Shown: one piece after another, positions 53,451 to 63,000 of the stretch
Position numbering within the stretch: the first letter of the stretch is position 1
Layout: every line of letters begins with the position of its first letter
From: Eopsaltria australis
Taxonomy: Eukaryota > Chordata > Aves > Passeriformes > Petroicidae
NCBI GenBank assembly: GCA_034509425.1
Contig: JAVTVJ010000347.1
Span: forward strand, 744,001-808,000
Length of the DNA: 64,000 nucleotides
Direction: 5' to 3'
Made by a program: the position numbers and the translations under genes
Notes under the pieces: model-generated
Told to the model about the DNA's origin: nothing
Databases searched by the model: none
The model's input: only the letters and a program-made list of their open reading frames with translations

Positions 53451-56400
53451 AGCTGACACATAGACCTTAAAACTTCCAGATGCAGTATGTGAAACAAATC
53501 CCTTCTCATCCTTCTACACAAACATCTGCATTGGAGGTGAACTGCGTTTTAAACTGGGGAAAGAAATAATTAAGGCTGATACTGATGGTTGATACTGCAA
53601 ATGGCATTCTTGTTATGAAAAAGAACACTGTTCTGCTTCACAGAATATTGCTTAAGCAACACTGTGAGTCCTAAGCATAACAAAAGTAAGATGTATTCTG
53701 CTTCATAATATGACATTAGCATTATAATTTAAAGGTATTGTAGGTTTTTCTGCCCAGATGAAGTTTACAGATAAATTTTTGTTAGAAATGTTGCAGATTC
53801 AAGAATGTGCTTTTTGTTGCAAATGCAACATGAAGTAGTGGACATCAATTTTTATGCGACTAAATCTTGTATTAATGATGAAGATAGCAAAAAAAGATGT
53901 GAAAAACCTAACTTTTTCCAAGTTTTTTTTTTTACTTTATAGTGCTGTTGCTGCCATTCTGCTGAAAAGGGAATCTCTGAATGTCAATACCATTCCAGTA
54001 ATTCCTATGTCAGTCTTTCCTCTAGAGTTACAGTATTCATTTGCCTGGTTCAGTCTTTACTATTGAAGCCAAAAAACACAATTCTTTGTCCTACTTATGC
54101 ATACTACTAAAGAGGATTTTAGATCATAGGACTCAGCTGAAAACTTCAAACTGACTCTGAAGTTAAATACAAACAGAAATGGAGAAAAGAAAGATGCACA
54201 CATCTACTTGATGATCTCAGATTACTTTGCATTATGGCACATATGATATTTTTTATCCTACATTACACATTATTTCAATTTATTTTTCATTATTTAGCGG
54301 TATTTTTATCAAAAGTTTTTGCTCTGTTGACAATTCAAAAACTACTTTCAGTTACTGTGGATACACATTTTAATTGCACATTGTTTAGGCAAAATGGTAT
54401 GAAAGAAATTGAAAAACATGAAACTGCCATGTTAAACATGAGCAAACTACCCTGGCAAGCACATTCTTTATGTGCAAACACAAACTTTGCTTTGTCTCTT
54501 CAGGAATAGCTCTACCTTTTTTACTGTTTGGTTGCCAAATCAGGCAAGTCTATACTGCACCAAAAAACTGCCCCGTTGCTCGGGTTTTTTTTTGTCCTAA
54601 GTTGAGTAATGTTGGTGACAGAAGAAATAGAAAAATTCTAGTATCTAGTACACTACACTAGAATTTAAACTCTTGCTATTTCTCTGGAACAATTTAATGA
54701 CAGAGGCATAGCAATTTGGGACATACTGCAAGTAATTTTAAAAGTACAGTTATATGACAAATGCCCAAAAAAACCCCTCAAACACTTATTCCTGGTATGC
54801 AAAAATAAATTTTACACAATTACTTAGTAATTAGAAGAATAAAATAAAAAAAGACCACGTAAATTTAGATTTTGGATTCGTATCATCTACATACATTTGT
54901 GCTTTATTGATAATGCCTAATTCACTTTCACTTGCTGGACAGGCCTGAAATAAAAAAATTGTGTATGCTTTCTAGAAGATGGTTAATTTGATACTAAAAT
55001 AGATATTTAAAATGAATCAGAAGAATTGTTCCCTAAGAGAACAGAAAAGGTTCAGGTCTTTAACTCTTTTGTCCTGTTTGGAAAGCACTATTCCCAGAAT
55101 GCAGTGCAGATACAATTTTCAGGTGGTTATTTTGTCCTGTTTTGACTAAACTCTGATAAATGCTCTCCATTTGAGAAGCAATGGATTTAGCATAAAAGCA
55201 GTCCCAACATTTCTCTATCCAATAAACTTTTCCAAAGAGTAATTTATAATTTCTCTTTATCCTACATGATGTAAAAGGGTCACTTTTTCTAAAAAACAAG
55301 AAAACTGGCTTAATTGACAATCAGTACTATTTTGTTGTCTCTTGATGACATAAAGAAAGGAAGGAAATCAGAGGTTACTGCATATTGCACCTTATAATCC
55401 CTATAAGAAATCCCATCAGTATTTATTGGCAGGGAAGACTGGGTGGAGATGGAGATACTAAGTGCATTGATGTGAAAAAAAGAGATGGAAACGAAGTCTG
55501 TGTAACAGTAGGCAAAACACTTGCTCTGAAAAGGAAATATTTTCTTAAATATTATAATAGCACCTTGAAAATCCATTCAGGAATTGGCTCATAGTTTCTT
55601 CTGATACTGTCGAGTGGTAGGTCAGGTCACTGAGACAAAGAAATTACAGTCTAAGTGATGGAGTCAGACAAGGGACACTTTTGGTTCAGCAGCATTTCTG
55701 TCAGTTATGGAAATATCTCAAATGGAAAATGTTATCCATAAATAAACACTTTCTGCTACAATTCTCTGCTGTTCTTGATATGCCTCATAACAGTTTTATG
55801 TAGCTATGTAGGGCTGGTACTTTGGAGACCACCCAAAAACCCAAAGGGCTGCCGAGTACCATTCTTACCAGTGTAAAAGTCAGCACCCTTTACAAACGTA
55901 AAATAATGACACATCCCCTTTTTAATGACTCTGGGTATGAGTGTATAACTATGAAACCAGCTCTAAACTCACAGAATTTCCTTCTTTTCCTATTTGATGT
56001 TGCATAGTAGCATGAGAATAAAGTTAAAATGTTTCCCTTTTTGTGTTTGTTTTACCTTGTGATCTAGTCAAAAACTCTGCCATCTGACCAAATTAGTGAA
56101 AGAACAGAAAAGAACAGGCTCCAACATCTGGCAGGACATTGGACTTTCTTCTTGATTGTGTCTGTTTCAAATGCCAGGTGTCTATCACCTGGGATACAGT
56201 TTTACTTTGGCAAAGTAAATCTATTACTAACTCTCTGAAGAATGCCGTCCTGAATGATACTGCAGCTAATGGAATACTGATTTACTTCCACAACTGTAAA
56301 GGATACTTTTTAACATTGTGTTACACTTCCCATCAATTTAGATCAACCAGACCTACCATATGTGAGAAGTTATCTACATTTTTCTCCAATAAAACTGAAA

Positions 56401-58689
56401 TGATGAAAGCTTTGCTTTCCCTGAGGTATGATCCAGTATTGGTAGCCCTATTGTTTTTTTTTAGCCCTCATCTTTGTCAGGGCTGGAGCATATTATTGCT
56501 GCAATGCTTGCCAGAATTCTATGGCTTATTTGTTGTTTGAGACTCACCATATGTGTCTTTGATCCCTGCCTAGTAGGCACTTTGGCTGCTTGCCAGTTTG
56601 GCACTTATGATTACCATCAGTATGAATGGCTCCCTTGCTTCTGATTCTGTCCTTCTTGCTGTCATCAAATCACTCTTTAAACAACTTTCTTATTTTCTTT
56701 TAGATGCTTATAAACGATCAACCTATTTTTACCATGCCTTTCTTGGCCAAGGTTTTGTGTCACACTGCAGGAAATCCAACAGCTTTATGTTTCCACTCCT
56801 AATGATCTGATTGCCAACTACCTGTGTAACTGCTTGGGAACAATAAGGAGTACAGAAACATTTCTTGTGATAGTGTTTGGAGTTACTCTGCACATTACAC
56901 AAATATGCCTGTTCTCCCCATCTGGTTGGCCTGGTGGCATGACTTCTACAAGAGATTATTTATTTTAGTGAAAAGCATTCCTTTTAATAAACGTTTTAAA
57001 GCCTTTGACCAGAACACACTGTGAGCCACTGACAATGATAAATTCAGAGGAGTATCAGAATGATAAACAGTTTTAAGAGACAGATGGAAAGCCAAAAGCC
57101 AGTCATGTGCAATTTCTACTCACTATCCTGATATAGCACTAAACACATCTGAGCCCTTCCATGTGTTCTAGTAAACTGAAGTTGTTCCAAAATGCCGTTG
57201 TTGAACAAAAGATATGCAGAATCAAAATAAGGAACAGCACAGGGCACATAAAAGTCCAGAGCACAATAGGCCCACAGTGCTGTTACAGAAAGATCTGCCA
57301 GAAGTTCCCATTATTCTTTACATGACCCTGCAAACCCTTCAATCAGTAAAGACACTGGTACTATCACAGAACAAGGGTATCTGCGTTCATGTTAACTCTT
57401 AAACTGGGGTGGAGTAAGTTTTGTAGCCTCTGCAAGCAGAGTATCAAGATTGCATGTGCCTAAAACAAAATCCTCTTGGAGCTTCTTTTGCTCTGTCTTG
57501 ACCAATGTGACTCATGTTTAGCAATAACAATTCATTTTAGCTCTAAAGGTTTTAACACACAGAGCCTTTTTCAATAGAAAAATTATCACACCCTTCTCCC
57601 AGGAAACATGCAAGTTTCAGATGAATGTGTTCTATTTGCACATTTCTTGTTTTTGAAACAACTCCTTGCATTTAGAAGAAGCAGTTGAAAAATTCAGTGC
57701 AAAATTGGCAAGGGTGAAAAACAAACTCTGATTGCAGGGAGAATGAGAGGTAGAACAGAAAAGAAAGGATGAGAAATTGTTGCATGAAAACTCAATTTGG
57801 GATTAATTTAGAATGTATCTGTTACATTTTCCTTCTCTGCCCAACACCACCAGAATTTCAGATAAAGATGTTCCTTTTCAGCGTATGTGGTGGCACTCTG
57901 AGTCTTGAAGCAGGTTTGTGACAGTAAATATTCATACTGGATGTAGGCTGGAAGAGTTCACTGAGGTTTTAAGCCCTGCAAAAACAAAACAGTAACAGAC
58001 ATAAAAACAACACCAGTAGAAGGGATTTAATGTGGAGGAAATAGCAGTTTGATATATAAACTACCTGCAGAGCATTACAATGCAGCTAATTTCAGAGGTG
58101 TTTGTAAGAAAGATGATTAAAGGCCATATGAAATTTGACTTTGGAACTGGAGTAACTTGAGACCAGGTGAGGTAGATAGGAGAGGTACACTTTATTCACA
58201 GACATACTCTAACTTTCTTGCAATTGCAGTTTTTATCCTTTTTCCAGCTGGCTATGACAGGAAAGTGAAAACAAAATTATTGATCTTAATAAAGTGCCTT
58301 TCCTTTCATATATACCACATCATTGATAAAGTTTCTCGCACTGGGAGACAAAAACGAAAGGCGTGATTTTTTTTTGCCAGCTACTCTATATTTTAACTTT
58401 ACAGGTAACAAGACCAAAGCAAGTACCCAGAGTCAGCATTTAACGGAAACTTAGTGGAATTTTAAACTGTGAAAATACAAGAATGTTGAATTCACAAATA
58501 TTTTACTGGAAAAAGGCAGAAAAGGTACTAACTGCATCAGATGGTAATCAGTAAAAAAACCTCCTGGCACTTTTCAGATTTGAAATTGCAGAGATGACTA
58601 CCAGGAATATTTTTTCTTTTTTACATTGCATTTTAAATACCTTATTTCTGAAAAGCCATGGTTATGCTTGAAAAACAGAAGCTTCCCAG
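53451..58689. other. Intergenic DNA upstream of HMGCLL1, no gene recognised
   Basis: This is AT-rich, single-copy sequence. The longest open frame (56139-56540, plus, 133 codons) is followed by another 70-codon frame at 56598. I recognise no domain in either, and no splice or promoter context supports them. Confidence 0.5.
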
Positions 58690-58734
58690 CCAATCAGTCA
58701 GCATACAGTTTTGGTTTACAATTGCTATGGAAAC
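58690..58734 (+). promoter_or_regulatory. CCAAT box and X-box-like (RFX) pair
   Basis: ccaat at 58690-58694 (in agccaatcag) is followed 26 bp later by attgctatggaaac at 58721-58734. That differs at only two positions from the X-box GTTGCCATGGAAAC bound by RFX factors. NF-Y and RFX sites frequently co-occur in promoters, especially of ciliary genes. The pair lies about 350 bp upstream of the CpG island and 35 bp before a short open frame. It could be a distal promoter element of HMGCLL1, a separate upstream promoter, or chance. Confidence 0.35.
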
Positions 58735-59462
58735 ATAATTTGTAGATGCACAGAACAACAAGGATGAAATGCAAAACTGCAAAAGACGGGTCTTTGAGAG
58801 CATCGTGTCTATCAGTGAACAACTGAAAGAGAGATTTGGTGGTAAACCTGATAATCTTTTGCAGAAAATGATAGACGGAAAGGTTAAAAAATGTTACAAA
58901 ATACCCTTGATAGCCCAGAAAAGGAATGATCCAGAAACATTTTTTGCTTGAGATGAGTTTGGAAAGTTGGCTCACACAATGAACGTAAAGGAGCAGACAA
59001 AATATAACTTGCTGCTGCGGAGAGAGCTGTTAAAACCTGAACAGGATTCCATTTGCTACGCTCTAAGTTTCTGCTACGCAAATGGAAAGCAGAAACGCAC
59101 GAAGCCTCGTGCCATCCGGACGCCCGAGTGAGCACGAACTGGTTTATCTCGCATCCTTCGCAGAGCCCCGGGATGCCGAACAGGACATGGCTTGGTCTGG
59201 AAGCAGCCCTATCCCTTCCCCTTGCTCCTCTCTTTCCTCCCACTGCCTAAAGCCCTGCAGGACAGCCTGGGCCCGGTGTTCCGCGGGGACACCAGATGGG
59301 ATGTGTGGCAGGACGGCTGGCTGTCCCCATGCTCTGCCCTCCCCGGCTCTCCTCAGCGCTCCCTCCCGCACGCACGCCCCGCGATTGCAGCTGCTGCAGC
59401 GCCGGCTGAGCGCGCAGCGAGCGCGGCCACCCACTGCCACGGCTCCTTGGCCGCGAAGACGA

Positions 59463-59564
59463 GGGGTCAGAAGGCGAAGGGGGCAGAAAGCGAGAGGGGA
59501 CAGAAGGCGAGGGGGGCAGGAGGCGAGAAGGGGCAGCGGGCGAGGAGAGGCACGAAGCGAGCCC
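59463..59564 (+). repeat. 17-bp G-rich minisatellite, about six degenerate copies
   Basis: Consecutive 17-mers begin at 59463, 59480, 59497, 59514, 59531 and 59548. Each is a variant of ggggcagaaggcgagag; the last copy is the most diverged. The G-runs (four to six G) recur every 17 bp on the plus strand, so G-quadruplex formation is possible although loops would be long. The array lies 140-245 bp upstream of the HMGCLL1 ATG, within the probable 5' UTR or core promoter. Confidence 0.85.
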
Positions 59565-59635
59565 CGGGGCCGCCGGGCGTGAGGCGGCGGCCGCCGCAGC
59601 CGCGCGGGAGGGGACGCGGCGGCGCTCGCGCTCCG

Positions 59636-59640
59636 CCAAT
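59636..59640 (+). promoter_or_regulatory. CCAAT box in the HMGCLL1 proximal promoter
   Basis: ccaat within ctccgccaatcgcgg, 68 bp before the ATG and directly in the island. This is a plausible NF-Y site. Its closeness to the ATG would imply a very short 5' UTR if it acts at the canonical distance, so transcription might also begin upstream of it. Confidence 0.4.
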
Positions 59641-59707
59641 CGCGGGGCTGCTGGCGCGCGGGCCGGGAGGCTGCGCCCAGCCTGCGGCGGCGGCTGCCGG
59701 GCCAGCC

Positions 59708-59812
59708 ATGGGCACGGTGCCGTCGGCGCTGAAGCACTGCCTCAGCTACCAGCACCTCCTCAAGGAACAGCTGTGGATCGCGGAGCCGCCCGCGGCCGCG
59801 CATCCCGCGCAG
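59708..59812 (+). CDS. HMGCLL1: HMGCLL1, first coding exon (partial gene)
   Basis: HMGCLL1 is the extramitochondrial 3-hydroxy-3-methylglutaryl-CoA lyase, which cleaves HMG-CoA to acetoacetate and acetyl-CoA. It is anchored to cytosolic membranes by N-myristoylation instead of carrying the mitochondrial presequence of its paralogue HMGCL. This exon supplies only the N-terminal 35 residues, starting MGTVPSALKHCLSYQHLL and ending HPAQ. From memory, about 19 of the first 24 residues match human HMGCLL1, and the human exon also ends in PAQ. Gly2 and Ser6 fit the myristoylation signal. The start context gccagccATGg has G at -3 and +4, a strong Kozak site. The exon ends in a whole codon (phase 0) at CAG|GTACCG; the donor lacks the usual +5 G. 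The frame is open far upstream, but homology begins at this methionine. The catalytic TIM barrel lies in later exons beyond the window. Certain of identity, less so of the donor. Confidence 0.93.
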
Positions 59813-59869
59813 GTACCGCCGCCCGCGGGTCTAGGGATGGGACGGGGCTGGCCCTATGGGGTGCGGCCG

Positions 59870-59883
59870 CCACCAGGGGGAGG
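59870..59883 (+). promoter_or_regulatory. CTCF-like site in intron 1
   Basis: ccaccagggggagg matches the CTCF core CCASYAGRKGGCRS at 13 of 14 positions (A instead of C at position 12). It lies 60 bp inside intron 1 in the CpG island, where CTCF commonly binds. Occupancy is inferred only. Confidence 0.4.
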
Positions 59884-59950
59884 ACGGGGCGCCACCGCCC
59901 TCTCACCGCCCCCTCGCCGCTCCCCATCGCCCCGCAGGCGGGTCCTCCCC

Positions 59951-59976
59951 GCTGCTGCTGCTGCTGCTGCTGCTGC
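59951..59976 (+). repeat. (GCT)n trinucleotide repeat, 8.7 perfect units
   Basis: Uninterrupted GCT units, 138 bp past the splice donor, in the CpG island. It is intronic if the donor at 59813 is used; read-through of exon 1 would give a polyalanine run. Likely length-polymorphic. Confidence 0.9.
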
Positions 59977-60018
59977 CCGTGGTGCCCCGCCTGCCGCCTG
60001 CGCACGGCTCTGTCCCCT

Positions 60019-60040
60019 CTCCCCTCTCTCCTCTCCCCTC
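60019..60040. repeat. Homopyrimidine mirror repeat (H-DNA type)
   Basis: ctcccctctc, then tc, then ctctcccctc: the right arm is the mirror image of the left, within an all-pyrimidine stretch 60013-60041. Such mirror repeats can form intramolecular triplex DNA under supercoiling near active promoters. Confidence 0.7.
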
Positions 60041-63000
60041 TGCCGTCTACCGTGCTGCCCGGAGCAGCGGGAGAGGGGGGAGGCCCTTGCCCACCGTCCC
60101 GCACCGCTGGGCTGTGCCTGGTCAGTCGTTCAGCACACGGCCGGTGTTACACGGTGTTCCAGGCAGTGCCAACACAGGTGGGTGGCGCTGGGGCAGCGGT
60201 GAGGCGGTGGCAAACCCACCCAGCAGTGGTCCTCGCCACGCGTGATCATTCACTGTGTGAAAATCATAAAATGGCAGGGGGACACGCATTTGGGCGAGGC
60301 CACTGCCCTTGCTGCACGCAGCTTGTGTTGCTCGCACCGAGTGCGAAGGCGCGTTTGCTGTCGAGAGAAGAGTCACTGCAGCCGTAGGGGTGCGGGGACA
60401 CAGCCGGGGGTGTCACTGAAGGGTGAGAGAGGTGTCTGAGCTGTGCCCAGGTGTGGACAGTGGCTGCAGGGAGTGCAGGTTAGATGAGGCGCCTGGGCAG
60501 GCTGCCAGATGAACACCGTAGGCCATGACTCCTAATCATGGCTTTGTAGGAGAAGACGTGAAGGCAAGTTACCAACATACCCTCTCTGAACAGTCATTCA
60601 TTCCAGCTCCAGCTCCAGTAATCAGTCAGTGCTTCAAACCTTTAAAAACATGAGCCAAGCTTGGAACAAAATAGTTAAAAAATAGATTTAAATATATTTT
60701 TAATTTTTCTTTCCTTAAGAGCTTTTTTTTTTGTTGCATCTTTCTTCTGTTTTCAGATAGGTGGTGGGATCATCCATTTTCCTCCACTATTCGGAAGTGA
60801 AATTTAATTACTAGGTAGAAGTGTGACTTCAGAGGTAGAGAAATGACGAAAAATGTTCTGAGGGGTATGAAAACTAGCAGCATTTAATTTTGCTTCAGGT
60901 GGTCTGAACCTCATATCTCAAAACATGTGAGTATAGAGCTTTGTATAGGTAAGGCCCATACAGCTTCCAACTACCGTATTTCCTTGGGAACAGTGTCTAT
61001 CCAGCATTAAATTTTGGGGAAAAAAATCAACCTTTTTTTTTTTTAGGGGAAAAATGTTTTTTATGGTAAAGAAATAAAATAGAATGAACAGATTTTTATG
61101 TATTAGGCCTGAAGCAAAGCACTAACTAAATTCAGTTTGTGTGCCCTCATTGCATTTTGGTGCATCATTTTCTTTCAAAAGACCTGAATATTTTTTAAAA
61201 GTTTCCTTCAAAATACCTTGATATGACACTTGATTGCATCAGTCTCTATCCCCCTATCAGATGAAGCATTTGGAAAGGCTTTTGCAACAGAGTGGGTTTG
61301 CAGTCAAAAACAATAATTAACATCTCAGAAAATAGTAGAAAAAAAGGTTTTCTTTATTGTAATTAATTTTTTATTGTAATTAAATTTTACTTAATTTTTG
61401 CGGTGCTCTTCTTTTATTTTCATCACCATATTTCTTCCTCCAAGGATACAGAAAGATGTCGTCATCAGTAAACAGCAAACATGAGGATCAACAGCAAACA
61501 TCCTCCCTGTGCACATCGATGTGGGTGTGAGCTGCACAGTGCACTAATTAAATCCAGAGTTGGTCACTGTTCATTTTTTAACATTTTCTTCCGCGTTACC
61601 TCGCTGTGATTTTACATGAATCTGTTCAAATTTCCATTTTTCTCACGTGGATTCTTAAACAACCCACAAAGGTTTTCCTTATGTGGGAGTGCATTCCATA
61701 CCAATCCTGGTCAAGAAAAAAAGTGTTTCTTGTTATGTGATCTAGAAACTATACTAGCTCAAGTAATGGTTGTAAAAAGGTTTGGTGGTCTTTTTTTTTT
61801 TTTATGACCAGTGTATGCAAGATACTTATGGCAGCACCACTATAATGACATTTATGTGGGTACACTAAGAAATAAAATAGGGAAGGGGGTTCAGGTGCAA
61901 GAACAGTTTCCCAGAAATAATGCTTTCTTAGCTGATGTAAATAAAGAGTTTATTTACTTGCTGAAATATTTTCAGGAGTGCCTCACGATTTTTCTTTAAC
62001 CACCGAGTAAAAGGTAAATGTTGCTGCCAGGGCTCTTGTAAAAAGAAAATCATTCTATTTTGTCTAAAAACCCCAAATACATAAAAATTTGGTTATATAC
62101 TGTGCTGACTAATTTGTAGTCCTGTCCAGGTTTAACCACTTGAAGCTCTACTGGAGGTGAAGTAAAGGCGGTTCTAAAGTGTGTAGTGGAATGTCTTAGT
62201 CTTTGTTTTCCCTTATTTTTTCTGTTTCATTTAGCCAACCTTTTTGTGGTATTTTTAGAACAGTATTTGACTTTAAAGATAGAGTTGCTTGAGTAGTAAA
62301 GTTATTGAAAAGGGGAGATGAAAAGTAGGAGAATAGGTAAATGGGCTAGATGGCTAAATAGTAAATAGAATTTTCTACTACCTATTTGTAGAAGTTACTA
62401 ATACCTATTTCAGTCTTACTTAGACTAGTCTGTATTGCATCAAAAAATTACTGAACACCCGTCCAGTCCATGAGACACCACATTCCTGTTGCAGTGTGTT
62501 CTTTCTTCTCCATATTCTTAATTTCTTAACCGTTTGCTTGCAGAACGCTTCCGTAATGCTTCATACAAGGAATGCAGTTCAGCTTCATTTTCTTAGCTTT
62601 ACTATGTATATGGTTTTTATGGATAGGTCTGATTAACTTAATATTAAAGGTCTGATTTATTTTTACTGAATAAGAGCTGTAGTCACATGAGAATTTATTA
62701 AAGACATGGATTTATATCATAACTGTAAAATGTACCGACATCTACAGAGAAAGGAGGTGGCCATAGACGCTGCAGTATCAGGGAGATTTCTGCAGTGATC
62801 AAGGTCATTCCTGATGGTGACTCACAGGATTTGACTGGAGTGTGTGATATACTTTTTGGTCTGTTTTGTGAAATGCACAGGCTGAGCAGCGGGGAGGGTG
62901 TTCATCTGCTGCTGGTGTCCTCTGATTAAGCAGAAACTTTCTTGCTGGAGAAGAGGTGGTTTGAGAGTAGCTGATACCGGTCTTATCCCACAGACTTAAT

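Larger units (their letters stand above)
59080..60420 (+). promoter_or_regulatory. CpG island promoter of HMGCLL1
   Basis: Base composition switches abruptly at about 59,080 to very GC-rich DNA with unsuppressed CpG, peaking at about 59.25-60.1 kb and fading by about 60,420. It surrounds the HMGCLL1 start codon at 59,708. Features inside are a 17-bp G-rich minisatellite (59463-59564), a CCAAT box (59636-59640), many GC-box-like GGCGG strings, and a CTCF-like site in the intron. There is no TATA box near the expected transcription start, consistent with a dispersed, TATA-less promoter. The long open frames on both strands across this region are products of GC-rich composition. The exact transcription start site cannot be read from sequence. 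Confidence 0.85.

Noticed and set aside
56139..56810. Two successive plus-strand open frames (133 and 70 codons) as a decayed gene
   Set aside because: I could not match them to any retroviral or host protein, and the frames show no obvious single ancestral frame.
59144..59803. 219-codon open frame on the minus strand over the promoter
   Set aside because: It is the antisense of the same GC-rich island, with Arg/Ala/Pro-rich low-complexity translation and overlap with real exon 1.
59192..60202. 336-codon open frame on the plus strand as a single gene
   Set aside because: Only the 105 nt from 59708 to 59812 match a known protein; the rest is Pro/Ala/Arg/Gly-rich translation of CpG-island DNA, and a splice donor follows the conserved part.
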